Of a stretch of DNA of 64,000 nt, positions 1 through 7,695 are shown piece by piece. Source of the DNA: Bernardetia sp. (GTDB taxonomy: Bacteria > Bacteroidota > Bacteroidia > Cytophagales > Bernardetiaceae); assembly GCA_020630575.1 (NCBI GenBank), contig JAHDBD010000015.1:1-64000 (forward strand). The letters are read 5' to 3'. The notes beneath the pieces are model-generated. The model ran no database searches, was not told the origin of the DNA, and saw only the letters and a list, made by a program, of their open reading frames with translations. The position numbers were made by a program, and so were the translations under genes. How positions within the stretch are numbered: position 1 is the first letter of the stretch; every line of letters starts with the position of its first letter.

Positions 1-270
1 AGGAGGGTTTTGTGGAACTGGAGGAAGTGTTTTTTGCTGTGCTACTGATTGTTTAGATAAAACTTGCACTTGCTTAGGCTCTTCCATGAGAGTTTGTTGT
101 AAAAATGCGTTAGCTAAGGCTTTGCTCTTTGCATCTTCTACTTTTGAAAGTGTTTTTGCTTCTCTCCGAGCTTTTCGGTTGTCTTGCCTTGATTTTCTTC
201 TTTTTTTACAACGTTTGCCACCTAAACACACTCCTAGAAAGTTTTCTACACCTGTTGTTTCTGTTTCCAT
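1..270 (-). CDS. Basic hypothetical protein of element 1, 3' end cut by the window
   Basis: An open frame of 90 codons starts at ATG 270 and runs off the left edge with no stop. The product begins METETTGVENFLGVCLGGKR and then has a long, strongly basic, helix-forming stretch (KKRRKSRQDNRKARREAK), turning to Gln/Pro-rich sequence. It overlaps the end of the gene upstream by about 25 bases, as in the rest of this compact block. I do not recognise the family. A basic protein in this position could bind nucleic acid or be a virion component, but that is inference. Confidence 0.55.
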   Translation of the reverse strand, partial: METETTGVENFLGVCLGGKRCKKRRKSRQDNRKARREAKTLSKVEDAKSKALANAFLQQTLMEEPKQVQVLSKQSVAQQKTLPPVPQNPP

Positions 271-533
271 ACAATGATTGCGATAAGTGCGATTATAATT
301 AGTGTGATACCACCAAAAATCAAATAATTCATGTTCTTTGAAGTTGAAGTATTTTCTTGATTTGGTTCGTTTTGCTGAAAAGATTGTTGTTGTCTAAACT
401 GGTCTTTCTGCATTTTATTAGCTAGTGCCATTTGCAAAATTTGATGTCTTTGCTCTGACTCCTGCGCTCTACGTCGTTGCCCACCACCTATTAAATCTGT
501 TATTCCACCTATTGCTCCTAATACTCCACTCAT
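246..533 (-). CDS. Small tail-anchored membrane protein of element 1
   Basis: The 95-residue product has a glycine-rich amphipathic start (MSGVLGAIGGITDLIGGGQ), a Gln-rich helical middle and one transmembrane helix near the C-terminus (about residues 68-88), ending in a short basic tail. It is followed and preceded by other small membrane proteins on the same strand with almost no spacing. Such proteins are typical of the membrane-associated minor proteins of icosahedral phages with an internal lipid layer. That link is by analogy only; no family is recognised. Confidence 0.6.
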   Translation of the reverse strand: MSGVLGAIGGITDLIGGGQRRRAQESEQRHQILQMALANKMQKDQFRQQQSFQQNEPNQENTSTSKNMNYLIFGGITLIIIALIAIIVWKQKQQV

Positions 534-534
534 A

Positions 535-1041
535 TTATTTTTTATTTAGAAGGTGCATAAAGAAAAAAGAAAGCATTATCAGAACTACTATACCAATAGC
601 CCAAAAGGCTGTTTTTGTGGAATTATTCTGTTCTTCGTTTTGCTGTGCGCCGAAGAAATTCGAAAAGTCGTTTGAGGAAGTAAACGAGCTAATCGGTACT
701 TGTTTAAAGTGAGTAAACGAGTGCATGGTATTCGGCTCTGATACGGCTTTCTTTTTATTTTCAATAGAATTTGAAAGGCTGAGTTTATCGTCTTTTTGAG
801 CATTGACAAACTCACTTTCAAATTTTGTTTTAAATAGGTTTCTGTCAGGGTGTGCAAGAAGTAAAGCCTCTATACCTTCATTTTTTACAATATTCAAACA
901 AACTTTTGTGAGGTAGTTGCCGATAGGTTCTCTATAATTGTAAGGTAATTCGCCATACGAATTACCTAGTTTTTGCACTCCTCTTGGGTTTTGTTGAATC
1001 GTGTAAGCAATGAGATTTTTAAGGTTATTAGGCTTTCTCAT
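535..1041 (-). CDS. Hypothetical protein with C-terminal membrane anchor
   Basis: The 168-residue product has a soluble N-terminal part of about 65 residues, a Ser/Asn-rich linker and a single C-terminal transmembrane helix (WAIGIVVLIMLSFFFMHLL, about residues 146-164) with a lysine tail. It sits 1 base from the downstream gene and 12 bases from the candidate capsid gene upstream, in one operon. The layout suggests a virion membrane or spike-associated protein. No catalytic motif is visible and the family is not recognised. Confidence 0.6.
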   Translation of the reverse strand: MRKPNNLKNLIAYTIQQNPRGVQKLGNSYGELPYNYREPIGNYLTKVCLNIVKNEGIEALLLAHPDRNLFKTKFESEFVNAQKDDKLSLSNSIENKKKAVSEPNTMHSFTHFKQVPISSFTSSNDFSNFFGAQQNEEQNNSTKTAFWAIGIVVLIMLSFFFMHLLNKK

Positions 1042-1053
1042 TGTGCCTCCTTT

Positions 1054-1890
1054 CTAGTAGTTACGACGACGACGGTTTCCACCACGTCCACCACGTTTAG
1101 CACGTCCACCATTTCCACGACTACGTCCACCTTTATTTTTACAACCACAACCTCCTTTTTTAGATTTCATCTTTGGAGCTGCGCTACCTCCTGTCAATAA
1201 CAGAGAGTTATTTACACGAGCTGCAATTTCAAAAGCAAGTGAAATTTCTTCGCCTGCTTCCATTTTGAAAGTAAGTGAAGTACGACCATCTGCAACTAAT
1301 CCGAAGTTATCCATTAGGATAAGGTTTTGAATGTTGTTGCGTGGGTCTTCGTAATTCTGTGGCTGAATACGTTGTGAGCTGACCTGTCCTGATGCTTCAA
1401 TTTTCTTTACTTCAAAAGAGTTAGCATACTGATTTGGTTGTTTTACTCGGTATCTCGGATTTACGAGCGTGTGGGGATTGGCTGCAATTTCTGAAAGGAA
1501 AGCTGCGTAATCACCCTCATCAAGCGTGATAGGTGTTTTTACATTTGGCGTAAAACTTCCGTAAGCTCCAAAAAGTGTAACAGTCGTAGCGATAGGGTTG
1601 CTACTTCCATCAACTTCTTCATTTTTGATACGGAAAGTTAAGTGACGTTTTCCTGTCTTGTTTGTGCCTGTTACGGTACTAACGCCTGTGAAGTCCTCCT
1701 CGTCGTCGTAGTCTTCCTCGTCGTCGTAGTCCTCGTCGTCGTAGTCTTCGTCGTCGTCGTAGTCCTCGTCGTCGTCGTAGTCCTCCTCGTCGTCGTAACC
1801 TTCTGTATATTCGTCAAAATCTTCTCCGTAATAGTTAGAGAATGATTGCTCTGCTTCTTGTTCGTAACGTTCTAATTGTGTTCGTTTCAT
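1054..1890 (-). CDS. Candidate major capsid protein with Asp/Tyr repeat and Arg/Gly tail
   Basis: The 278-residue product has three parts. Residues about 27-66 are an acidic repeat of DDEEDY and DDDEDY units. Residues about 70-235 look like an all-beta domain with strand-like stretches (HLTFRIKNEEVDG, TVTLFGAYGSF, SLTFKMEAGEEISLAFEIAA). The tail is a Cys/Gly/Lys/Arg-rich, nucleic-acid-binding type segment with a CGCK motif and many RG repeats. Size, beta content and position among small membrane proteins and a packaging-type ATPase fit a jelly-roll capsid protein of a tailless phage. I cannot confirm the fold from sequence alone. An alternative is a nucleoprotein or internal scaffold. Confidence 0.45.
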   Translation of the reverse strand: MKRTQLERYEQEAEQSFSNYYGEDFDEYTEGYDDEEDYDDDEDYDDDEDYDDEDYDDEEDYDDEEDFTGVSTVTGTNKTGKRHLTFRIKNEEVDGSSNPIATTVTLFGAYGSFTPNVKTPITLDEGDYAAFLSEIAANPHTLVNPRYRVKQPNQYANSFEVKKIEASGQVSSQRIQPQNYEDPRNNIQNLILMDNFGLVADGRTSLTFKMEAGEEISLAFEIAARVNNSLLLTGGSAAPKMKSKKGGCGCKNKGGRSRGNGGRAKRGGRGGNRRRRNY

Positions 1891-1960
1891 AAGAATATTT
1901 TGATAACTGGTTGATTTTAAATTAATTGAAAGTGATAAATCTGATTTTATCTACTGTTTT

Positions 1961-2116
1961 TTAAGCTGCTACTGCTTCTGTGGCTGCTTTTTTCGCTGCT
2001 TTCTTGTCTATTCTAGTTTGAATTGTAGGTTTTACCCATGCTTCTACTATAATAGCTGTCAGGATTGCTCCTACCATTGAGGCAACTGAAATAAGTGCTA
2101 GTTCTTTATAATTCAT
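1961..2116 (-). CDS. 51-residue membrane protein (virion-type)
   Basis: This short gene reads MNYKELALISVASMVGAILT at the start, contains one transmembrane helix (about residues 7-26) and ends in a Lys/Ala-rich helix before TAA at 1961. It lies upstream of the candidate capsid gene on the same strand. A 51-residue protein with one membrane span and a basic C-terminal helix resembles small phage membrane or coat proteins in general build. No homologue is recognised. Confidence 0.6.
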   Translation of the reverse strand: MNYKELALISVASMVGAILTAIIVEAWVKPTIQTRIDKKAAKKAATEAVAA

Positions 2117-2119
2117 TTC

Positions 2120-2319
2120 TGAAAAGATTAATATTGTAATTCATTTTACTGAAAAGATTAAGTATGAATTTTTCGCTTTTTGCGTACTTGTTAGGTTCAA
2201 ATGTACGTGGAAAAAGAAAGGAATAGCAAACTTTGAGTGATGCAAAAAAACACGTTTTTTAATACGTTTTTGAGGGTATTTTGGAATACTCAAACGTATT
2301 TTTGCTGAGTAATAGGCAT
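2120..2319. promoter_or_regulatory. Leader of the structural operon
   Basis: No gene is seen here. The stretch holds a short direct repeat (attcattt-ctgaaaagatta, twice, at about 2113-2161) directly upstream of the 51-residue gene. It also holds AT-rich sequence in which a leftward promoter is likely. No exact promoter is assigned. Confidence 0.3.
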
Positions 2320-2358
2320 AAAAAAACTCTTCAAAATTAAATTTTGAAGAGTTTTTTT
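2320..2358 (-). terminator. Intrinsic terminator
   Basis: A perfect 14-base stem (AACTCTTCAAAATT paired with AATTTTGAAGAGTT) is flanked by A and T runs on both sides. It lies just after the stop codon of the leftward gene at 2376-2576 and separates it from the structural operon. Confidence 0.75.
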
Positions 2359-2375
2359 TAGAGAATCAGCTTTTA

Positions 2376-2576
2376 CTACCAACATTTATATAAAAATATC
2401 ATAACTATCCCAAAAAAGAAGGCAACAATAGTTATAACTAAAAATGTAGAAAAAACCATGAGTTCTTCAACATCTTGAAGATTAAAATTTACGTTACTCA
2501 AAACAGTTAGAAAACAAAATGCAATAGTAAAAAAACATACAGCAACATTCAAAAGAAGGTTTTTGGAATTATTCAT
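2376..2576 (-). CDS. Small polytopic membrane protein
   Basis: The 66-residue product starts MNNSKNLLLN and has two transmembrane helices (about residues 6-24 and 42-62). I chose the ATG at 2576 because it overlaps the stop of the upstream gene by a few bases, giving translational coupling. A longer frame in the same register starts inside the upstream gene and is less likely. Function unknown; it pairs with another small membrane protein. Confidence 0.5.
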   Translation of the reverse strand: MNNSKNLLLNVAVCFFTIAFCFLTVLSNVNFNLQDVEELMVFSTFLVITIVAFFFGIVMIFLYKCW

Positions 2577-2775
2577 TTCTGTAAAAATTATCAATGTGAG
2601 CAGGAATATAGTAAAAATGACCATAAACAATAGCAAAGCACAGTATAAAGGCAAGCAATCCAAAATGAGGATAGTAAGGACTTTCTAAATAAGCTAAAAA
2701 CGCTGTTAAGCCTACAAAAGAAATAGGAGTTAAATAGATTATCAAAATGATAAAGTAACGAGCTAAAGTTTCCAT
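2569..2775 (-). CDS. Small membrane protein
   Basis: The 68-residue product has two hydrophobic helices (about residues 5-28 and 37-56) and a short polar tail. It overlaps the start of the next small membrane protein. Both sit between the packaging-type ATPase gene and the structural genes. They could be virion membrane proteins or part of a lysis function. No family is recognised. Confidence 0.5.
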   Translation of the reverse strand: METLARYFIILIIYLTPISFVGLTAFLAYLESPYYPHFGLLAFILCFAIVYGHFYYIPAHIDNFYRNE

Positions 2776-2979
2776 AGTGTGTGATTTTTATAAAAAGCCT
2801 TTAAAACTAATTCTAAAGACTTTTATTGTATTATGTTCTATTAATTTAGGTTTTACTTGCTTAACAAGACACCTACTCAAACCCATTTTTTCCTCTTCTT
2901 TATCACTACTTTAGGATAAGAAAAAGGAACGGTTACACAAATGCGTTTTGTGTAAAACGAGGGTAAGGAAAAGAAAAAG

Positions 2980-3729
2980 TTAATTTGTGTACTTAGACAG
3001 CATAGAAGAAATAAATTCTTTTTCTGTAAGTCCATTTCTGAGATTTTTATACCTTCTGTATAGCTCCTGAGCTGCTCTGTTGATTTGTTTTTTGGTAGCT
3101 CCCAAAATACGAGAATCGTAAAAATTAACATAAATAAAAAAACGCTTATTGTTTTGCTGTTCATACTCATAGTTTACAATTAATTGAGCTAATTTCATTA
3201 ATTCAAAATTTGGTATTCGGCTTTTGTATCGGTTTACATCGTCCATTTGGTAGTGAAAACGAACGGCTGCCATATTTTGCCAAATACGAGGAAATAGTAC
3301 CGAAAGACTTTGATAATGCAGCATTATATCCATTTTACGGTGTCTATTGGTAGTGAGCGCATTAATTACATCTACTGTTTTTGGTGCAATCAAATAGGAA
3401 TTTATATCTTCTAACACCAGTAAGCCATCGGAAAAGTTATTTAAAATCTCATTTAAAGCATCTTCTTTGTCTTGTACACTCATAGGCGAACCGTTCCTAT
3501 TTATGGGTAAGATTCGCCTTATTTCGGCTTTTTTGAGCTTGGGTAAATCCCAAATAGCAATACTTTTGAAAGGAGAGTAAGACGTTTCATAAGGGTAATT
3601 TGTATCAAAAACAACTACTTTTTTCTTTTGGTTTTTGATATAGTTTTTCATTTCCTTTAGCGTTGTGAAAGTCTTACCCACTCCTTTTGTTCCTGTGGCA
3701 ACGATTAAATGAGGTTCTCTACTGTTCAT
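2980..3729 (-). CDS. P-loop ATPase of the A32/Zot packaging-assembly type
   Basis: The 249-residue product has a Walker A motif near the start (GTKGVGKT, residues 13-20), a Walker B strand ending in acidic residues (LLVLEDINSYL, about residue 102) and a following arginine-rich stretch (TNRHRKMDIMLHYQSLS). This order matches FtsK-HerA/A32-like genome packaging ATPases of tailless phages and the related Zot ATPases of filamentous phages. Unlike Zot, it has no transmembrane segment, and the neighbouring primase and helicase do not fit a filamentous phage. It probably drives DNA packaging. It overlaps the methyltransferase gene by 4 bases. Confidence 0.65.
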   Translation of the reverse strand: MNSREPHLIVATGTKGVGKTFTTLKEMKNYIKNQKKKVVVFDTNYPYETSYSPFKSIAIWDLPKLKKAEIRRILPINRNGSPMSVQDKEDALNEILNNFSDGLLVLEDINSYLIAPKTVDVINALTTNRHRKMDIMLHYQSLSVLFPRIWQNMAAVRFHYQMDDVNRYKSRIPNFELMKLAQLIVNYEYEQQNNKRFFIYVNFYDSRILGATKKQINRAAQELYRRYKNLRNGLTEKEFISSMLSKYTN

Positions 3730-4454
3730 ATATCAATAAAAAGTTTGTTTTTACGCTCCTCAATAACATCAAAATATTTATCATTGAGTTCAAAGCCTAT
3801 AAAATTCCTGTTTAGCTTTTTGGCTGCAAATGCCGAAGTACCACTCCCACAAAAAGGGTCAAGAACAAAATCATTTTCATTTGTTGTATCTAAAATCATT
3901 CGTTCAATGATTTCAATAGGTTTTTGAGTAGCATGAACTTTCTCTCCATTTGTCTTTTTTGCACCACTAGCAAACGATTTTTCAGACCAAATACAAGAAC
4001 CTCCCTTATTGAATTTTGAATGAGAATGAAAAATAATAAGCTCCTGATTGTAGGAATAAAAATTGCCTGCTGCTGAGGTTTTATCCCAAATCAATAAATT
4101 TTTTGCACCAATAAAAGAATCAAAAATAGGATAGTAAAAAGCATATCCTCTCCAATCGCAAAAGAAGAAAATAGAACCATCGTCAGTAAGAACACGCTTA
4201 AATTCTTTGAATAATTCGGAATAAAACGGTTTACAGATAGCTAAATCAACAAACTCTCCTTTGTGTCCGTTGTGTGTCATTCCTAAAAAATATGGAGGGT
4301 CTGCAACGATTAAGCGAATAGATTTAGATTTGATTTTTCTCAATCCATCTAAACAATCCATTTTGTAAATCCTATTCAGTTTTTGAGGTGTCTGATTTGT
4401 CGTTTCCTTTAGATTTAGTAGTATCTCTTGGGTTTGAATCTGCTGTTTTATCAT
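3726..4454 (-). CDS. DNA methyltransferase, N-6 adenine / N-4 cytosine type
   Basis: The 242-residue product has the catalytic DPPY motif (LIVADPPYFLG, about residues 49-59) before the AdoMet-binding segment (VLDPFCGSGTSAFAAKKL, about residues 198-215). That order is the beta class of amino-methyltransferases. No restriction enzyme gene adjoins it, so it is an orphan, probably protecting the element's DNA or marking its origin or packaging signal. The start is uncertain: the ATG at 4454 overlaps the upstream gene by 83 bases, but a start at 4361 would cut the conserved first strand (LNRIYKMDCLDGL). Confidence 0.85.
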   Translation of the reverse strand: MIKQQIQTQEILLNLKETTNQTPQKLNRIYKMDCLDGLRKIKSKSIRLIVADPPYFLGMTHNGHKGEFVDLAICKPFYSELFKEFKRVLTDDGSIFFFCDWRGYAFYYPIFDSFIGAKNLLIWDKTSAAGNFYSYNQELIIFHSHSKFNKGGSCIWSEKSFASGAKKTNGEKVHATQKPIEIIERMILDTTNENDFVLDPFCGSGTSAFAAKKLNRNFIGFELNDKYFDVIEERKNKLFIDI

Positions 4455-5097
4455 CTTCCTTTTTCTCTTCTTTTGGAGTGTTTAGCGCAATAATTTTAAG
4501 TATCATTCTTTCGTTTTGCTTCCTCATTTTCATAGTCGTAAAAGCTACATTTGCCATCATAAAAACAAAGGTCATGATGAGCATTGTTTCAGGCGAAATA
4601 TTCATATCTCGCTTTTCCATGACGGCTTTAAATGGTTCTGCAATGAGCTGTATATTATCTGAAATTTCACTTTGCAGCGTGTCGAAATTTTCCTTATTGT
4701 GTTCTTCTAAGGTTTCGATTGTTCCTTCGGCTACTTCTATTCCATCAAGTTGTGAAGTGTCAATTTCTGCAAAGTGAAAGGCTGCTTTAGGCAAGAAACG
4801 CTCTAAAACATTCAAAACCGTTTTGCTTGTCAGCTCTGCAAATTTGGGATTGAATTTTGGTTTTTCTTCCTCAAATTCGCTAGGTGTCGGATCTGATTGT
4901 GGCTTAAATTCTTCTACTTCTTCTAGCTCTTCTTCTTCTATTTCACTTTCTGGAATGTCAAAAGGAGAAGAAAAAGAAGTATCAAATTCTCTATCAATCA
5001 TAGGAGCATTAAAAGGTGAAAAATCTGTTGGGTCAGTTTCCGTCGTTTCCGTTTCTAATGCTTCGGTAGGTGTTGATTTGGCTTGTAAGTCTGTCAT
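4372..5097 (-). CDS. Acidic membrane-anchored protein of element 1
   Basis: The 241-residue product opens with about 75 residues rich in Glu, Asp, Thr and Pro, continues with a helical middle, and has one transmembrane helix (MLIMTFVFMMANVAFTTM, about residues 169-186) followed by a Lys/Asp-rich tail. It overlaps both neighbours. An ATG at 5001 is an alternative start. The build fits a virion membrane protein, though no family is recognised. Confidence 0.6.
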   Translation of the reverse strand: MTDLQAKSTPTEALETETTETDPTDFSPFNAPMIDREFDTSFSSPFDIPESEIEEEELEEVEEFKPQSDPTPSEFEEEKPKFNPKFAELTSKTVLNVLERFLPKAAFHFAEIDTSQLDGIEVAEGTIETLEEHNKENFDTLQSEISDNIQLIAEPFKAVMEKRDMNISPETMLIMTFVFMMANVAFTTMKMRKQNERMILKIIALNTPKEEKKEDDKTADSNPRDTTKSKGNDKSDTSKTE

Positions 5098-5503
5098 ACA
5101 AAGTTTTAAATTCTATATTGGCGTGTTTGGAAGTAAGTAAGTAAATCATATCGTTTATGTTTTTGGCTACAAAACGATTATCTCTTGAGTATAATTTGGC
5201 TATTTCAGGAACTTTCAAACCAAATTCAAAAAGCAAGACAAAAGCAATTTTTCTCAAATCAGAATGATAGTGTTTGCTACTCGTTAATAAAAGATTTTTG
5301 TTTATTTGAGCGTGTTGAGCTAGACTATGTAAAATAAAGTCGTGTAATTTTTCGGTTGTTGTTTGGGGGTTTTGAGGAAGAAAAAACGGCAAACCTTTAT
5401 CAAATTCTTTGAGCATTTCAAGCGTTTTGATAAGTCCTAAATTTCCAATAAGGCTAGATAATGTAGTATCTAATTGAGTAAAGATTTGCGTTGTTTGATT
5501 CAT
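5033..5503 (-). CDS. Hypothetical helical protein of element 1
   Basis: The 156-residue product is predicted to be mostly alpha-helical and soluble, with a stretch that could be a helix-turn-helix (FGLKVPEIAKLYSRDNRFVA, about residues 94-113). It abuts the next gene at the shared base 5503 and overlaps the downstream gene by 65 bases. A DNA-binding or packaging adaptor role is possible but not shown. Confidence 0.6.
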   Translation of the reverse strand: MNQTTQIFTQLDTTLSSLIGNLGLIKTLEMLKEFDKGLPFFLPQNPQTTTEKLHDFILHSLAQHAQINKNLLLTSSKHYHSDLRKIAFVLLFEFGLKVPEIAKLYSRDNRFVAKNINDMIYLLTSKHANIEFKTLYDRLTSQINTYRSIRNGNDGN

Positions 5504-5973
5504 TATACTTCAAATTTTTGTAAAACTTTAAATTGTGAGCCTGTCTGAACAAGCATTTGAAAAAGTCCTTTTTTGATAGGCTTTCTAGTAATTTTATTTT
5601 TTGCATCAACTAAAGACATCATAAAGAAGAATTTATCAGCTTTATTTTTAGTCTTATTTTCTGTAAAATAATCTTCTAAAAAACTATTGATATTGATTTG
5701 ATTGGGTAGCATTGATAAAACCATTTGGACAGATGGATTTGATAATTGCTTTTCTATCATAGAAGAAAAAAGAACTTCATTTACACAACCTTCCATAGTT
5801 TCATTTTTTTGCCAAATTCTCAAAAAAATACGGTGTTTGATGCTTTCCATATCTTGCTGTAACATCGGCATACTTTCCAAAGTAAGCCTAAAGGTGGATT
5901 GATTCTCTTTTTCTAACTCAATTAGCTGTGTCTTAAACTGTTTAGCGAATTGAGGTAATAACATATCTAACAT
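5503..5973 (-). CDS. Hypothetical soluble protein of element 1
   Basis: The 156-residue product is helical with no transmembrane segment, signal peptide or recognised motif. Its stop codon touches the start of the next gene, so the two are translated from one transcript. It sits in the structural and packaging half of the element. Function unknown. Confidence 0.6.
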   Translation of the reverse strand: MLDMLLPQFAKQFKTQLIELEKENQSTFRLTLESMPMLQQDMESIKHRIFLRIWQKNETMEGCVNEVLFSSMIEKQLSNPSVQMVLSMLPNQININSFLEDYFTENKTKNKADKFFFMMSLVDAKNKITRKPIKKGLFQMLVQTGSQFKVLQKFEV

Positions 5974-5984
5974 TCGCTTTTGAT

Positions 5985-6662
5985 TTAAGAGTGGCGTTTG
6001 ATTTGGAAATACAAAGGAGTTGAAGAAACACGAACTATGTCAAAATGCTTTCCTTCATACCCTGATAGTTTTGAAAAGTTAGACCAAAAACCTGTATCTA
6101 ATCCTTTTGATTTTAGATATTCTAAACTGAATACTGGGTGTTCTATTTGATTTTCTGTTACTTCTTTGAGTAAATTGTAACACAACTTTTCAATTTTATT
6201 GAGTGAGTTGTAAAACGGATTTGATTGATTCGGAATAGGAACAGATAAGCCAATTTCTATTTCGGAATCATTCGGTTTTTGCTCTTCTGTCGCTTCCGAG
6301 TGATTCGGTAATGATTCAATAATTTGAGTTTCTGAAAGCTCTCTTTCTAGCTCCTCAATTTCTGTATCAATTTGCTGTTGTTCCAAATCCTCATTTTCCT
6401 CATCTATTTCAGAATCATTCATATTTGAACCAATGATTCTGATAGAATCAAATTCATCATACAAAGAAGGTTCTGTTTGCCATTCCTGAATAAGTGAAGC
6501 TATTTGTTCGCTTTCTTCAACATATTCTTTGTGATAGCCTGTTTTTGTTTTGTTCTCCTTCCAAAGATTGATTTCATTTTGAATTGATTTAGGTAAATCA
6601 TCTTGTTTCAAACGTAAATCATGAAGCGTTTTTTCATGAGGATAAAATTTAGCTCTTGGCAT
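5985..6662 (-). CDS. Glu-rich hypothetical protein of element 1
   Basis: I chose the ATG at 6662 (MPRAKFYPHEKTLHDLRLKQ, 225 residues). An in-frame start 14 codons earlier would add an odd hydrophobic leader. The middle (about residues 75-145) is very acidic and Ser/Thr-rich and likely disordered. The C-terminal 60 residues look folded. No family is recognised. It is the first gene of the run that leads to the ATPase. Confidence 0.55.
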   Translation of the reverse strand: MPRAKFYPHEKTLHDLRLKQDDLPKSIQNEINLWKENKTKTGYHKEYVEESEQIASLIQEWQTEPSLYDEFDSIRIIGSNMNDSEIDEENEDLEQQQIDTEIEELERELSETQIIESLPNHSEATEEQKPNDSEIEIGLSVPIPNQSNPFYNSLNKIEKLCYNLLKEVTENQIEHPVFSLEYLKSKGLDTGFWSNFSKLSGYEGKHFDIVRVSSTPLYFQIKRHS

Positions 6663-6946
6663 AAAATAAAATAGTAAGTAAGTGGTACATAGTAGAAAGT
6701 TCAAAATAGCGTATTATTTCAGAATCTATCACTATTATACATACTCTAAAAATACGTACTTTTTTATTAAAAACACGAATAATGTATGAATATTCAATGT
6801 ATTTTTATTTAAGTGAATATAAAACAATATATAAATATATATTTCTATATCGCACTTGACTAAAACGCACAAAAAAACCGTAGCATTTGGGAATGATACG
6901 GTTTTTTGTAAATTGCTAGTATGAAAAAATATATATAATTTATTCA
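6663..6946. promoter_or_regulatory. Intergenic AT-rich segment, probable promoter for the packaging/structural operon
   Basis: This stretch of 284 bases lies between a terminator at 6871-6908 and the first gene of the next leftward run. A chance open frame crosses it but spans the terminator and has no coding character. A promoter is expected between 6663 and 6870; I cannot assign it exactly. Confidence 0.35.
6871..6908 (-). terminator. Intrinsic terminator
   Basis: The stem AAAACCGTA pairs with TACGGTTTT, flanked by A and T runs. It lies just downstream of the leftward gene ending at 6947. Confidence 0.75.
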
Positions 6947-7288
6947 TTATTTATACTGCTTTATCAAATTATTTACTCTTACTGGAAAAAGGATATCTAG
7001 TAACTCATAGTATGGTTTTCTATGTTGTTCATTTAATGGATTCGTTCCGTCTCCGTAAAGAAAAATCATGTTATCTTGAAATTGCGCACCCTTCAATTTT
7101 AGATTAGAAATTACTTGTTCAGTTATTTCTAGTTCTAATTCAATAGGTAACTCCTTTTTGAGATAATCGTTATTTGCAGTACAAAATGATAAAGGTTTGT
7201 ACTCTCTATTGAGAACATGATATTTACCGTTTTCAAGTTTTTTGATGCAGTAAGGCATACATACTGCCCTAAAATCTAATAAAGCCAT
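6947..7288 (-). CDS. Hypothetical protein of element 1
   Basis: The 113-residue product is a mixed alpha/beta protein without membrane segments. It contains YGDGTNPLNEQHRKPYYELL near the C-terminus. It follows a second small gene by 20 bases and is followed by a terminator, so the two form a mini-operon. No family is recognised. Confidence 0.55.
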   Translation of the reverse strand: MALLDFRAVCMPYCIKKLENGKYHVLNREYKPLSFCTANNDYLKKELPIELELEITEQVISNLKLKGAQFQDNMIFLYGDGTNPLNEQHRKPYYELLDILFPVRVNNLIKQYK

Positions 7289-7308
7289 AATGGTATAAAA
7301 ATATTGAT

Positions 7309-7569
7309 TTAGTCTTCCGAAATAGTAGAAATAAGTTCTTGTAACAGCTCTCCAAAGCCTGTCATTTGTTCATCAAAAATATCTCCATTGTCAGCATAAA
7401 GATTATTCCTCCTCCTCAACTCTAGCATCTTGCAAGTATCAATTACTTGTTCGTATGTTAATCCTGTTTTTTTCTGAACTTTTTTAAGAATCTCTATTTG
7501 TTCTATTAACTTTTCAGAGTTCTCAATTCTGTGAAAGTTTCGTGGTTCTTGCTTAAATAACGTTCCCAT
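7309..7569 (-). CDS. Small hypothetical protein of element 1
   Basis: The 86-residue product is helical and charged, with no membrane segment. The stretch TGLTYEQVIDTCKMLELRRR could be a short helix-turn-helix or coiled coil. It is the first gene of the two-gene unit ending at 6947. Function unknown. Confidence 0.55.
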   Translation of the reverse strand: MGTLFKQEPRNFHRIENSEKLIEQIEILKKVQKKTGLTYEQVIDTCKMLELRRRNNLYADNGDIFDEQMTGFGELLQELISTISED

Positions 7570-7637
7570 TTGTATAAGTTACTTATGATTTAATAAAATT
7601 TTTATCCTCTAATATACAATACATATAAATAATATAA

Positions 7638-7670
7638 AAATGCTTTACGTATTAAAATGTAAAGCATTTA
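7638..7670 (-). terminator. Intrinsic terminator
   Basis: The stem AAATGCTTTAC pairs with GTAAAGCATTT and lies directly after the stop of the leftward gene at 7696. Confidence 0.7.
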
Positions 7671-7695
7671 TTAAATTGAATAGAAAGCCAATAAA

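Noticed and set aside
1642-1845. Rightward open frame of Val/Leu-rich sequence opposite the candidate capsid gene
   Set aside because: It is the mirror of the GAT/TAC-type acidic repeat and has no independent support.
2877-3170. Leftward open frame overlapping the end of the ATPase gene
   Set aside because: It lies inside the ATPase gene in another frame and continues past its stop without coding character.
3726-4454. Restriction-modification system
   Set aside because: No restriction endonuclease gene adjoins the methyltransferase.
6735-6947. 70-codon leftward open frame
   Set aside because: It runs through a strong terminator hairpin and is Ile/Tyr/Phe-rich by AT content only.
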